A stretch of DNA of 64,000 nt. Origin: Comamonas testosteroni (lineage in GTDB: Bacteria; Pseudomonadota; Gammaproteobacteria; Burkholderiales; Burkholderiaceae_C). Below are positions 43,903-52,961 of this stretch, in pieces (within the stretch, counting starts at the first letter, position 1; every line of letters starts with the position of its first letter). The DNA lies in contig NZ_CP129672.1 in NCBI RefSeq assembly GCF_030505195.1, positions 434,001-498,000 on the forward strand, in the 5' to 3' direction. The position numbers and the translations under genes are program-made. The notes beneath the pieces are model-generated. The model saw only the letters and a list, made by a program, of their open reading frames with translations, was not told the DNA's origin and made no database searches.

Positions 43903-44019
43903 ACGCAACTCCATTCCAAAAAGTGAATAGCTCTGTCAGCTTGCACGCACTCTCAGGCAGGGCTTATCGGTTCAGCGGCGATGAGCCCGCAGGATCAGTC
44001 CTACAACTGCTGCAGGCGC

Positions 44020-45474
44020 TCAGAGCGCGCCCGGCTCAAACCATTGCCCCACGCCCTGCGCCAGCCGCGCAAACACCTGCTCCAGACTGGGTGCATCATG
44101 GCCGAACAGCGCATGAATTACCTCGGCGTTTTCAAACAGGCCGTGCAGATAGGTACCGATGACAGCGCTGTTGCCTCCCTGCCATAGCATGCCGGGCAAC
44201 AGCTCCTGAGCCGGTCGCACGCTGGCCATCTGCATGTCGGCACGCAGCTGGGTCTGACCGTGGTGGATCTCGTAGCCACGTGCCGTCACGTTACTCAGAG
44301 CACTCCATGGGGCCTGCAGATCAGGCAGTTGCAGAGTCGTTGGCTGCACGGTCTTGTCCTGCGCAAACAATGTCGCCAACGGCAGCAAGCCCAGGCCTGC
44401 AGCATTGCCGTCCACGCCATGCAGGTCAATCAGCGCCTCGCCCAGCATCTGCAAACCGCCGCAAATGCCCAGCACGCGCTTGCCAAGTTCGGCATGAGCG
44501 ACGACGGCTGCATCCAGCCCTTGCGCACGCATCCAGGCCAGGTCAGCAGCCGTGGCCTTGCTGCCCGGCAGAATGACCCAGTCCGACTCGGCGAGTTGCG
44601 CGGGAGAGCGCGCCCAGACCACGCGCACGCCCGGCACTTGCAGCAGGGGCTGAAATTCATCGAGATTGCTGATGCGCGGATAGGCGATGATGGCAATCGT
44701 GGTGTGAACGGCCAACCCGGCTCCCGTGCTGCCGCGATCATCAAACACGCCATCCTCTTCGGGAAGACCGTGCTGGAACTGCATGGGAATGCAGGCCACC
44801 GTGGGCACACCCGTCTTCTGTTCCAGCATCTGGGGCGCCGGCGCCAGCAGTGCCGCATCGCCCCGGAACTTGTTGAGCACAAAGCCCTTGATGAGCATTT
44901 GCTCATCCTCGGGCAGCAATGCCCAGGTGCCGTAGAGATGGGCAAAGGCGCCGCCGCGGTCTATGTCCGAGACCAGCAGGCAATGTGCGTTGCAATGTTT
45001 GGCTACGCGCATATTGACCACATCGCTGGCATGCAGATTGATTTCGGCCGGCGAGCCTGCGCCTTCGATCACCACCACATCATTTTCGGCACGCAGTTCG
45101 TCCAGCGCCTGCGCGATCTGCGGCCAGACCTTGAGGCTGCGACCTCGCCAGGGCATGGCGCTCAGCTCGTCATTGACTTGGCCGAACAGCACGACCTGGC
45201 TGCGCGTGTCGGCCTCGGGCTTGAGCAGCAGCGGATTCATGCGCACATCGGGCACGGCCCCCGCAGCCAGGGCCTGGAGATACTGTGCCGTGCCGATCTC
45301 GCCCCAGCGGCCCTCGGGCGTGGCAACAACGCGCGCGTTGTTGCTCATGTTCTGTGCCTTGAACGGTGCGACCTTCAGGCCCTGGCTGCGGTAGTAGGCG
45401 CACAGCGCCGTGGCCACCCAGCTTTTTCCCGCGCCACTGCTGGTGCCCAGCACCATGATGCAACGTGCTGTCAT
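44020..45474 (-). CDS. cobQ: Cobyric acid synthase
   Basis: A 484-residue ATP- and glutamine-dependent amidotransferase. The N-terminal P-loop-like start is VLGTSSGAGKSWVATALCA, followed by APFKAQNMSNNARV and VIEGAGSPAEINL. The class I glutaminase part has LGICGGLQMLGEAL (nucleophile Cys) and RGYEIHHGQT (His). It amidates the b, d, e and g carboxylates of adenosylcobyrinic acid a,c-diamide. It begins 3 bases after the stop of the DUF3037 gene, so it is in the long cob operon. Confidence 0.95.
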   Translation of the reverse strand: MTARCIMVLGTSSGAGKSWVATALCAYYRSQGLKVAPFKAQNMSNNARVVATPEGRWGEIGTAQYLQALAAGAVPDVRMNPLLLKPEADTRSQVVLFGQVNDELSAMPWRGRSLKVWPQIAQALDELRAENDVVVIEGAGSPAEINLHASDVVNMRVAKHCNAHCLLVSDIDRGGAFAHLYGTWALLPEDEQMLIKGFVLNKFRGDAALLAPAPQMLEQKTGVPTVACIPMQFQHGLPEEDGVFDDRGSTGAGLAVHTTIAIIAYPRISNLDEFQPLLQVPGVRVVWARSPAQLAESDWVILPGSKATAADLAWMRAQGLDAAVVAHAELGKRVLGICGGLQMLGEALIDLHGVDGNAAGLGLLPLATLFAQDKTVQPTTLQLPDLQAPWSALSNVTARGYEIHHGQTQLRADMQMASVRPAQELLPGMLWQGGNSAVIGTYLHGLFENAEVIHALFGHDAPSLEQVFARLAQGVGQWFEPGAL

Positions 45475-45477
45475 AGC

Positions 45478-45879
45478 TTAAATCTCGGTTGGGATCGGCA
45501 GCACCACACGCTGCAGGATTCGGGCCAGCGCCTCGCCGGGATGGGTGCACATGCCCATATGCGAGGGAGAGGTTTGGATGATGCTGCTGCGCTTGGCGGT
45601 GAGCCAGTGATAGCGCGCGCGCATGGGCAACTGCGCAATCGGCCCGCCATCGGCCCGCCCTTCGCAGATGGCCACGATGGAGCCCAGATGACGGTGCACG
45701 GCCTCCAGATCCACATTCGGGTCCAGCGCCAGCAGACGCTGTTCGTCAAGGGCCACGGCCGCCTGCAGGTGGCCGGTGCGCTGGCAGGAGAGGATGACAC
45801 CCGCATTCACAAATTCTTCACGCTCCACGCGCGGCACTACCCGCACGATGGCGTAGTCGTAGACCTCATGCGCGTGCAT
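45478..45879 (-). CDS. DUF3037 protein, partner of the HipA-like kinase
   Basis: A 133-residue protein beginning MHAHEVYDYAIVRVVPRVER, then EEFVNAGVILSCQRTGHLQA. This matches the DUF3037 family, whose members usually sit beside a HipA-type kinase gene, as here. ATG 45879 has AAGGAG 7 bases upstream and overlaps the kinase gene by 14 bases. Its function is unknown; a role as partner or regulator of the kinase is inferred from the fixed pairing. Confidence 0.82.
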   Translation of the reverse strand: MHAHEVYDYAIVRVVPRVEREEFVNAGVILSCQRTGHLQAAVALDEQRLLALDPNVDLEAVHRHLGSIVAICEGRADGGPIAQLPMRARYHWLTAKRSSIIQTSPSHMGMCTHPGEALARILQRVVLPIPTEI

Positions 45880-46720
45880 CGATAACTCCTTGCAACCAGC
45901 GGCCACGCTCGGCAAGTCGGGCCACGAAATAATTCACGTAGGCCGCACGATGGGCCTGCACATTCTTGAGCACATCGCCCTCTTTGTCGGCGGCGGCCTG
46001 CTCCAGAAAGCAGTCGGGCACCTCGTCCAGAATGCTCTTCAGCACCTCGGGCCCAAGCTTGGCAGCCAGCTGCGCATCCAGCTGCGCCAACTGGCTGGCC
46101 TGCGGCAGCAGCACATGTTCGGCACTGGGCGCAAAAGGCCTGGCCGGATCGGCAACCATTCCGTTCCAGGCATGGTGAAACGTCAGACTCGCGCCATGAT
46201 CGATCAGCCAGGGCTGCCTCTGGTACATCAGCATATTGGTGTTGCGCGCCGTGCGGTCCACATTGCTGACCAGGGTGTCGAACCACACCAGGCGCGAGGC
46301 AAAGTCGTCGTCCACCGTGTCCACTGCCGGATCAAAGTTGATGGAGCCCGGCAGATAGTCCAGCCCTACATTCAGCCCGTCGCTGGCGCGAATCAGGTCC
46401 TGAATCTCGGGGTCGGACTCAGTGCGGGACAGATCGCCGTTCAAGTGCAGCAGCACAATTTCGGGCACCGGCAGGCCCAGCGCACGCGCCATGCCGCCCG
46501 AGATGATCTCGGCCATCAACGCGCGCACGCCCTGCCCGGCGCCCCTGAACTTGAGCACATAGGTGCCCAGATCGTCGGTCTCGACAATTGCCGGCATGGA
46601 GCCGCCTTCTCGCAACGGCGTGACATAGCGCTCCACCAGCACCGAGCGCAGCTTCAAGGTTTCAGTGTCCATGGGAAATGGTAGCGCCTTGCGACCATCG
46701 GGTCTGATCGGCAAGGTCAT
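45866..46720 (-). CDS. HipA-family kinase-like protein
   Basis: A 284-residue protein with a HipA/PI4-kinase-like fold. TYVLKFRGAGQGVRALMAEI holds the ATP-binding Lys and Glu, DTLVSNVDRTARNTNML is the catalytic loop and PWLIDHG the metal-binding Asp region. It lacks the N-terminal domain of full-length HipA. ATG 46720 overlaps the cobC stop (ATGA), so it is translated with the cob genes; 46672 is a possible second start. No HipB-like antitoxin is adjacent. The target of phosphorylation is unknown. Confidence 0.84.
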   Translation of the reverse strand: MTLPIRPDGRKALPFPMDTETLKLRSVLVERYVTPLREGGSMPAIVETDDLGTYVLKFRGAGQGVRALMAEIISGGMARALGLPVPEIVLLHLNGDLSRTESDPEIQDLIRASDGLNVGLDYLPGSINFDPAVDTVDDDFASRLVWFDTLVSNVDRTARNTNMLMYQRQPWLIDHGASLTFHHAWNGMVADPARPFAPSAEHVLLPQASQLAQLDAQLAAKLGPEVLKSILDEVPDCFLEQAAADKEGDVLKNVQAHRAAYVNYFVARLAERGRWLQGVIDARA

Positions 46721-47724
46721 TGGATGCTTTTCCAGGACTGCTCCAGCGCGGCCTGTGACACAGGCGGCAGCACACCCAGCCGCGCATGGCCGCTCAGGCC
46801 AAAGCTTGCACAGTCGCGAAGCTTGATACCCTGGGCACGCAGGCCGGCCAGAGGCTCGGCAAGCTCCGTCTGCGGCAGACCTGCGACAAAGTAATTGGCC
46901 CGATGACCGGGAACGACCTGCCAGCCCAGTCTCTCGCACAGCGCCAACTGCTGCGCCTTCCAGCGGCGCAAGGTCATAAGGCTGTGGGCCAGCCATTGCT
47001 GCACCTCGTCCGTCACCCAGGCCTGCAGCATGGCCACGCCATGCGAGCCCACCACCCAGGATGGCGCCAGCGCGTTCAGCGCCTGCAGCTCTGTAGCTGT
47101 GGCATGCAGGGGGGCAATAGCATAGGCAGCGCGCACACCCGTCATGCCCAGAGCCTTGTTCGGCGTCCACAGCTGCCAGACAGCATCAAGATTGCGCTCC
47201 GGCGATTCGCCCTCCAGCAATAGCGGAAGGTAGGCGCAGTCCAGCACGCGCCATTCCTTCTGCGCCGGCGGCTGCTGCCAGGCAGGCCATATGTCTTCCA
47301 TCACCCCCAGCGGGCTTGATGGCTCGCAAGCCCAACTGAGCAACGGTGCCACGGCCGCTTCTGTGCGGCGGCACAGCGCCAGCCGCCAAACCCGCGCGGC
47401 CTGCAGATAGTCTCCATAGTGATGCTGGGGAAACTGCACGCTTTTGGCACCGCTGCGCACCGCGTGCAGCGTGAGGCGATGAATCAGCTCGCTGCTGCTG
47501 CCACCGATCAGGATGCGTTCTACCGCCACACCATGAAAAGCCGCCAGCTGTGCGCGCAATGCCCTGTATTGCGGATCAGGGTATTGCGCGACATGGGCGG
47601 CCTGCAGCGCCTTCACGGCCATGGGACAAGGCCCGCAGGCATTGCGATTGGTCGAGAAATCATGCGCCGGAACGCCCAGCGCATCGCTACCGCCATGCAC
47701 GGCTGCCGCATTCACATCAAACAT
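46717..47724 (-). CDS. cobC: Threonine-phosphate decarboxylase / cobyric-acid pathway PLP enzyme (CobC)
   Basis: A 335-residue fold-type I PLP protein. It has HGGSDALGVPAHDFSTNRNA, YPDPQYRALRAQLAAFHGV, ILIGGSSSELIHRL and the Schiff-base Lys in WTPNKALGMTGVRAAYA. It is the CobC-type enzyme (CobD in Salmonella naming) that makes (R)-1-amino-2-propanol phosphate, the linker between ring and lower ligand. The start at 47724 overlaps the cobD stop by 8 bases; an in-frame ATG at 47754 lies deeper inside cobD. Confidence 0.9.
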   Translation of the reverse strand: MFDVNAAAVHGGSDALGVPAHDFSTNRNACGPCPMAVKALQAAHVAQYPDPQYRALRAQLAAFHGVAVERILIGGSSSELIHRLTLHAVRSGAKSVQFPQHHYGDYLQAARVWRLALCRRTEAAVAPLLSWACEPSSPLGVMEDIWPAWQQPPAQKEWRVLDCAYLPLLLEGESPERNLDAVWQLWTPNKALGMTGVRAAYAIAPLHATATELQALNALAPSWVVGSHGVAMLQAWVTDEVQQWLAHSLMTLRRWKAQQLALCERLGWQVVPGHRANYFVAGLPQTELAEPLAGLRAQGIKLRDCASFGLSGHARLGVLPPVSQAALEQSWKSIQ

Positions 47725-48799
47725 TGGCAAGCAGCCTTCCTCTCCACAGAACAATCAAAATCATAGCTACCAACACAAGCAGGACATTCGATACGATCAC
47801 TTTTGATGCAAATTTTACAGACATCTCCAGATCGGCCGCCTGCGGTGCCCTCCCCTGCGGGTTGAGTCGATAGACGCCAGGCTTGGAAAGCTGAACCCCC
47901 AATGCCTGCGCCATGGCTCCCATGGGCCAGCCACCATTGGGCGATGGTGTCACTGCTGCATCGCGCCTCAAACTGGTCCAGGACAGCCCGCCGGCCAGCA
48001 GCGCCAGCCACATTGCGGTGATGCGTGCCGGAATCCAGTTGAGCACATCGTCGGCGCGTGCCGCCCATTTGCCCGCCCATTGCCAGTGACGGCGGCGGTC
48101 GCCCTGGCCGCGCCAGCCCGGATAGCCCCACATGGCATCGGCCGTATTGGCAAGACGATAGACGGCCGCCCCGGGCAAGCCGGCCACGGCAAACCAGAAC
48201 AGCGGAGCAATCACGGAGTCACTGAGGTTCTCGGCCAGAGTCTCGATGGCGCTTTCTCGCACGGTGGCCGCGTCCAGCTGTGTCGTGTCGCGGCTCACCA
48301 GCCAGCTCAGACGCTCCCGCCCGGCGGGCAGCGATTGCTGCAGTGCGGCCTCCACCGCCAGCACCTCATCCCTGAGCATGCGCCAGGACAGCAGCGGCTT
48401 GAGCAACACCCCCATCGCCAGCCCCCAGAACCACCAGGGGGCAAAACCCAGCATGAACTGAGCCAGTCCATAAACCATGAAAAACAGAGCTGCCAGTGCG
48501 CACCAGACAAGCGCTGCCAGGCAAAAACGCAGATAGTCACTCCGCACTTCGGCACGCGGCGCAAGCGCCTGCCCCGACCAGCCCAGCAATTTGCCCATCA
48601 GCACCACCGGGTGCAGCCACACCGGCGGCTCGCCCCAAAGCCGGTCCAGCAACAGGGCCACCAACACGGCCAGCAGGCCGGCCTGTGCATTGGCAGCCCA
48701 GTTGAGCGCCGCCAGATCACTGGCGGTGAATGTCTGGTAGAGCCATGCCAGTGGACTGAGAGAAAGACCGATCAGCTCAGTCCAGCCAAAACTCGTCAT
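47717..48799 (-). CDS. cobD: Adenosylcobinamide-phosphate synthase (CobD/CbiB)
   Basis: A 360-residue membrane protein. Signature segments are LLLDRLWGEPPVWLHPVVLM, SRDTTQLDAATVRESAIETL, AENLSDSVIAPLFWF, NTADAMWGYPG and PSPNGGWPMGAMAQALGV. It has several hydrophobic helices. It joins the aminopropanol (phosphate) arm to adenosylcobyric acid. The start at 48799 overlaps the bluB stop as ATGA. The open frame upstream of this ATG is only the reverse reading of bluB. Confidence 0.94.
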   Translation of the reverse strand: MTSFGWTELIGLSLSPLAWLYQTFTASDLAALNWAANAQAGLLAVLVALLLDRLWGEPPVWLHPVVLMGKLLGWSGQALAPRAEVRSDYLRFCLAALVWCALAALFFMVYGLAQFMLGFAPWWFWGLAMGVLLKPLLSWRMLRDEVLAVEAALQQSLPAGRERLSWLVSRDTTQLDAATVRESAIETLAENLSDSVIAPLFWFAVAGLPGAAVYRLANTADAMWGYPGWRGQGDRRRHWQWAGKWAARADDVLNWIPARITAMWLALLAGGLSWTSLRRDAAVTPSPNGGWPMGAMAQALGVQLSKPGVYRLNPQGRAPQAADLEMSVKFASKVIVSNVLLVLVAMILIVLWRGRLLANV

Positions 48800-49548
48800 G
48801 CGTCTGGCTTGCCCTTCGCGGCGCATGGCCCGCTGCCCGGCTTGCCCTTGGTGGCCGCAGCCACCACACGCGAGTCGTCCCAGACATCGTCCATCAGCAT
48901 GTCTTCCAGAGGCGCCCGGCAGGCCCACTTTTCCTGCTGCAGCATGGGCTCGGCATAGTAGGCATCAACAGGGCCCAGGCAGAGCACGCCCAGCGGGTGA
49001 GCACCCTCAGGCATCTGCAGCAATCTTGCCAGCGCCAGCGGATCGAAAATCGAGACCCAGCCCATGCCCAGACCTTCGGCACGCGCGGCCAGCCAGAGGT
49101 TCTGGATGGCGCAGGCGCTGCTGGCGATATCCATCTCAGGCAGGGTGCGACGGCCGAAGATATGCGCCTCGCGTCCCGGCGGCATGGCCACGACCAGCAC
49201 CTCGGCCGCATCGAGCACGCCCTGAACCTTGAGCTTCATGAAGTCTTCCTCACGTTCGCCCAGGGCATGGGCGGTGCGCACACGCTCCTCCTCGATCAGG
49301 CCGTGGATCTGCCGGCGCAGCTCGGCGCTCCTGACCCTAATAAAGCGCCAGGGCTGCATGAACCCCACGCTGGGCGCGTGGTGCGCAGCACGCAGCAGGC
49401 GCAGCAAGACCTCGTCGGCCACCTTCCCGCCTGCAAAATGGCGCATATCGCGGCGCTCATAGATGGCACGGTAGACGGCAGCCCGCTCGGCCTCGGTGAA
49501 AGGCGTTGCGGCAATCGTCGCGAAGGAGCTGGTCTTGGATTCGGTCAT
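48796..49548 (-). CDS. bluB: 5,6-dimethylbenzimidazole synthase
   Basis: A 250-residue flavin-destructase of the nitroreductase fold: AIYERRDMRHFAGG near the N-terminus, APSVGFMQPWRFIRV, SSACAIQNLWLAARAEGLGM and GWVSIFDPLAL. Family knowledge: BluB uses oxygen to convert reduced FMN into the lower ligand base of B12, consistent with an aerobic pathway. The start at 49548 (MTESKTSS) is 36 bases after cobO. The last 20 residues are a Gly/Lys-rich tail of no known role. Confidence 0.95.
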   Translation of the reverse strand: MTESKTSSFATIAATPFTEAERAAVYRAIYERRDMRHFAGGKVADEVLLRLLRAAHHAPSVGFMQPWRFIRVRSAELRRQIHGLIEEERVRTAHALGEREEDFMKLKVQGVLDAAEVLVVAMPPGREAHIFGRRTLPEMDIASSACAIQNLWLAARAEGLGMGWVSIFDPLALARLLQMPEGAHPLGVLCLGPVDAYYAEPMLQQEKWACRAPLEDMLMDDVWDDSRVVAAATKGKPGSGPCAAKGKPDA

Positions 49549-49584
49549 GGAACTATTGTCGCGCCACAGACGTGGCAAAAGCCA

Positions 49585-50154
49585 TCAGTCTTCGATGCCT
49601 CTTTGAGCGGGAATACCCGCCTGGAAAGCATGTTTGATCAGCGTCATCTCGGTCACGGTGTCGGCAATGTCAATGATCTCCTGCGGGCAGCGGCGGCCTG
49701 TCAGGCAGACATGCACATCCCTGGGGCGCGCCTTGAGCGTGTCCAGCACCTCCTGCAGCGGCAGCCAGCCATAGATCAGGGGATAGGTGATCTCGTCGAG
49801 CACGACCAGAAACAGCTCACCCGAGAGAATATCGGCCTTGGCCTTTTCCCAGCCGTCACGCGCCAGCTGGGCTGAGTGATCGAGATCCTTGCTCTTCCAG
49901 CTGAAGCCATCGCCCAGCCCTTCGATGGGCAGACCGACCTGCTCGGCCAGGCGGTGCTCGCCAAAGCGGGCCGTTGGCACTTTCATGAACTGATAGACCT
50001 TGACGGCCTTGCCCCGGCCCGTGGCGCGAAAGGCCAGACCAAAGGCGGCCGTGCTCTTGCCCTTGCCATTGCCGGTGTTGACGATGATCAGGCCGCGGCG
50101 CTCGCCCTCGGGCTTTTCGTAAGGCTTTTCGGTGGGAGGAGTTTCAATATTCAT
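49585..50154 (-). CDS. cobO: Cob(I)yrinic acid a,c-diamide adenosyltransferase
   Basis: A 189-residue ATP:corrinoid adenosyltransferase of the CobA/CobO/BtuR type. The P-loop is NTGNGKGKSTAAFGLAFRA; VKVYQFMKVP, LVVLDEITYPLIYGWL and CLTGRRCPQEIIDIAD follow. It adds the upper adenosyl ligand to reduced corrinoids and serves both synthesis and salvage. The start at 50154 (MNIETPPTEK) lies 61 bases after the btuD stop. Confidence 0.95.
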   Translation of the reverse strand: MNIETPPTEKPYEKPEGERRGLIIVNTGNGKGKSTAAFGLAFRATGRGKAVKVYQFMKVPTARFGEHRLAEQVGLPIEGLGDGFSWKSKDLDHSAQLARDGWEKAKADILSGELFLVVLDEITYPLIYGWLPLQEVLDTLKARPRDVHVCLTGRRCPQEIIDIADTVTEMTLIKHAFQAGIPAQRGIED

Positions 50155-50215
50155 AGCTACTCTCGCTTGTCTATCAAGGGCCAAATGGCAAAAAAATCAA
50201 GAATTTCGGCCGAGC

Positions 50216-51013
50216 TCAACTCAAGCGCGGCAGGGCCAGCCACAGGCCATCGAGTTCGCGTACCTGTATGCGCCGGTCAAACACGGCCTCCAGCGCGGCG
50301 TGGGTAGCGGGATCGCCGCAAGCGCCCTGGTGGGTGATACGACCGGCCTGCATGACGACCATTTCATCGGCCAGCAGGGCAAAGGACAGCTCGTGCAGCA
50401 CGCTGACCAGGGTTACGCCTTGCCGCACCAGACTGCGGGCCGTCAGCATCCAGTCGGTCTGGTGCGGCGGGTCAAGATTGGCCAGTGGCTCATCCATCAG
50501 CAGGGTCCGGGCCTGCACTGCCAGGGCCCGCGCCAGCAACACGCGCTGGCGTTCACCGCCCGATAGCTGGCCTATGCTGCGATGGCGCCAGTCCCAGGCA
50601 TGGGTCTGGCGCAGCGCCTGCTCCACGGCCTGGCGGTCGGCGCTTGAGGCCGGAGCCAGCCAGCCCTGGTGGGGCAAGCGCCCCAGCATGACCAGGTCAT
50701 ATACGGCCATATCGGCCGCAACCGGCTGATTCTGGCCCAGCCAGGCCAGTGCCTTGGCACGCTCTCGGCCATTCCAGTCGCTCAGCTCGCGGCCCTGCAA
50801 AAACACGGCACCGCTTTGCCGCTGGTGGGCGGCACGCATGCCTGCCATGGCGCGCAGCAGCGTGGATTTGCCCGCGCCATTGGGGCCGACGATGGCCGTC
50901 CAGCGGCCTTTGGGGATCTGCAGACTGAGCTGACGCAGCACCTCGCGCTCGCCCAGCTGCACGCTCAGGGCCTCGGTCGCCAAAGCAATACCGGTCTGGA
51001 TATGGCTGCTCAT
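50216..51013 (-). CDS. btuD: Cobalamin ABC transporter ATP-binding protein
   Basis: A 265-residue ATPase with Walker A VGPNGAGKSTLLRAMAG, signature QLSGGERQRVLLARALAV, Walker B TLLMDEPLANLDP and a switch His in VSVLHELSF. It belongs to the iron-chelate/B12 ATPase family. It overlaps btuC as ATGA and forms a full BtuFCD importer with its two upstream neighbours. The riboswitch and cob context make cobalamin or cobinamide the likely substrate. Confidence 0.92.
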   Translation of the reverse strand: MSSHIQTGIALATEALSVQLGEREVLRQLSLQIPKGRWTAIVGPNGAGKSTLLRAMAGMRAAHQRQSGAVFLQGRELSDWNGRERAKALAWLGQNQPVAADMAVYDLVMLGRLPHQGWLAPASSADRQAVEQALRQTHAWDWRHRSIGQLSGGERQRVLLARALAVQARTLLMDEPLANLDPPHQTDWMLTARSLVRQGVTLVSVLHELSFALLADEMVVMQAGRITHQGACGDPATHAALEAVFDRRIQVRELDGLWLALPRLS

Positions 51014-52053
51014 GCACCCTCTCCAGATGGCATGGCGCCACGCTTGTGCATCAACCAGAGCAGATAGCTGCCGCCCAGCACGGCGGTGAGCACCCCCACA
51101 GGCAGCTCCTGAGGTGCGATCAGCCAGCGCGCCAACAGATCGGCGGCCAGCAGCAGCACCGCCCCCATCAGGCTGCTGAGCACCAGCAGCCAGCGGTACA
51201 GCGCACGCACCATGGAACGCACCAGATGAGGTGCAGCCAGGCCTACAAAAGCGATCAGACCGGTCTGCGCCACAGCCGTGCCCGTGGCCAGAGCCAGCAG
51301 CACGATCAGCAACAGGCGCAGCGGCGCCAGCGGCAGACCGAGGCTATGGGCCGTGGCCTCGCCGAGTGCCAGCCCGTCGAGTACGCGGCTCAGGCAGCAG
51401 GCCAGCACCAGTGCTGGCAGCAGCACCCACAGCATGAGCGCGCAGGCATTCCAGCCCGCAAAGGCCGTGCTGCCCAGCATGAAGGATTGCATGGCCTGCA
51501 TGATGTCGGGGTTCATCAACAGCACCAGCGATGCGGCGGCGCCTAGCACCACGCCCACCACCACACCGGCCAGCAGCAGGCGCATGGTGTTCTGCACGCC
51601 CTTGGCCAGCACCAGGGTCAGCACCACGGCCAGCACCGCACCGGCAAAAGCCGCGCCCGTCACGCCCCAGCGGGCCAGACCGGCCAGAGCGAAGGGCGAG
51701 ACACCCAGGGCGGCCATGGCCAGCGCCACCCCCAGCGATGCCCCCGAGGCACTGCCCAGCAAGTAAGGATCGGCCAGCGGGTTGCGAAACACGCCCTGCG
51801 CCACCGCCCCGGCCAGCCCGAGCAACCCTCCGGCCAGCAAGGCCGCCGCCGTGCGCGGCAGGCGAATGTCCATCACGATCTGCCAGGCCAGCGGGTCATG
51901 GCGGGCATGCAGCACGCTCTCGAACCCGGTGCTGCCAATACCCGCGCCCAACAGCGCCAGCAAAGTAGCAGCCAGCGTCAGCCACAGCAGCAGCCAGGCA
52001 GTTGCAAGCCCGCGCTGCCCCCTGCGGTGATGACTGGAGATGCAGGCCTTCAT
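51010..52053 (-). CDS. btuC: Cobalamin ABC transporter permease (FecCD family)
   Basis: A 347-residue permease with about ten hydrophobic helices. Signature segments are DIRLPRTAAALLAGGLLGLA, GVFRNPLADPYLLGSASGAS, GLIAFVGLAAPHLVRSMV and PQELPVGVLTAVLGGSYLLWL. The start at 52053 (MKACISSHH) overlaps the btuF stop as ATGA. It forms the channel of the BtuFCD importer. Confidence 0.92.
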   Translation of the reverse strand: MKACISSHHRRGQRGLATAWLLLWLTLAATLLALLGAGIGSTGFESVLHARHDPLAWQIVMDIRLPRTAAALLAGGLLGLAGAVAQGVFRNPLADPYLLGSASGASLGVALAMAALGVSPFALAGLARWGVTGAAFAGAVLAVVLTLVLAKGVQNTMRLLLAGVVVGVVLGAAASLVLLMNPDIMQAMQSFMLGSTAFAGWNACALMLWVLLPALVLACCLSRVLDGLALGEATAHSLGLPLAPLRLLLIVLLALATGTAVAQTGLIAFVGLAAPHLVRSMVRALYRWLLVLSSLMGAVLLLAADLLARWLIAPQELPVGVLTAVLGGSYLLWLMHKRGAMPSGEGA

Positions 52054-52961
52054 CGGCTCTTGCCCTGCCTCGCCGCCAGACGCTGCAGACACTGGACGAT
52101 GATCTGCGCCCCCTCCGCCATGCGCGGGCCGGGGCGCACCAGAATGTCGGATTGCTCGGGCGTGAAGGCACAGATCGCTCCCTGCTTCACCGCCCGCATC
52201 TGGGCCCAGCCCGGGTATTCGGGCACACCGGTTTTCCAGGACCGCTCGCCGGCCATCAGAATGTCCGGGTCCAGCTTGACCACATATTCGGGGTTCAGGC
52301 GCGGAAACGGCCCTTGCCCCGCATCGACCACATTGCGCAGATGCAGCCGCGTCAGGGTCTGGCCGATAAAGGATCTTTCGCCCGCGGCATAGGGGCCACG
52401 GCTGGCTTCAAAGTACACACGCTGACCGCGCATGGCATCGGGCACGCTGGCTGCGGCCTTGTTCAGGTCGCCTTCGATTCCGGCCCAGACGCGGTCTGCG
52501 CCCTGGGCTGGCGGCAAGGCCAGTAGCTGGCCCAGCTTCTGCATCACGGTGCGCGCTTCCTCGTGGGTGCGCGGCTCCAGCGCCACCACCTTGAGGCCCA
52601 GCGCCTTCATTCGCGCAATGGCGCGTGAAGCCATGGAGACCAGCACCAGATCGGGCTTTAGCGCCACAATGCTCTCGATATTCGGATCCAGCCCGCCGCC
52701 CACCACGGGCAAGGTCTTCACATGGGCGGGCCAGTTGGAATAGCGATCCACCCCCACCAGGCGCTCGCAACCGCCCAGCGCGCACAGGCTCTCGGTCAGC
52801 GAAGGCAGCAGGCTGACGATGCGCTGCGGCGGCGTGGCCAATTGCACCTGTGCGCCACGTGCATCGGTGATCTGCACGGACTGCGCCGCCACCGACAAAG
52901 CCCCAGCCAGGCCGCAAACAAGCAGCGCAGCAGCGGCAAAATGTTTTACGGTGGCCCTCAT
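52050..52961 (-). CDS. btuF: Cobalamin ABC transporter substrate-binding protein
   Basis: A 303-residue periplasmic binding protein with a signal peptide (AAAALLVCGLAGALSVAAQ). It has the class III fold: RIVSLLPSLTESLCALGG, VGVDRYSNWPAHVKTLPVVG, SIVALKPDLVLVS, YFEASRGPYAAGERSFIG and VVKLDPDILMAGER. The start at 52961 overlaps the cobU/P stop as ATGA and gives a proper signal sequence; the frame upstream is antisense to the other gene. Confidence 0.92.
   Translation of the reverse strand: MRATVKHFAAAALLVCGLAGALSVAAQSVQITDARGAQVQLATPPQRIVSLLPSLTESLCALGGCERLVGVDRYSNWPAHVKTLPVVGGGLDPNIESIVALKPDLVLVSMASRAIARMKALGLKVVALEPRTHEEARTVMQKLGQLLALPPAQGADRVWAGIEGDLNKAAASVPDAMRGQRVYFEASRGPYAAGERSFIGQTLTRLHLRNVVDAGQGPFPRLNPEYVVKLDPDILMAGERSWKTGVPEYPGWAQMRAVKQGAICAFTPEQSDILVRPGPRMAEGAQIIVQCLQRLAARQGKSR

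Noticed and set aside
44260..45885. 541-codon plus-strand frame opposite cobQ
   Set aside because: Composition is typical of an antisense shadow (many Gln, His and Arg), while cobQ on the other strand has complete motifs.
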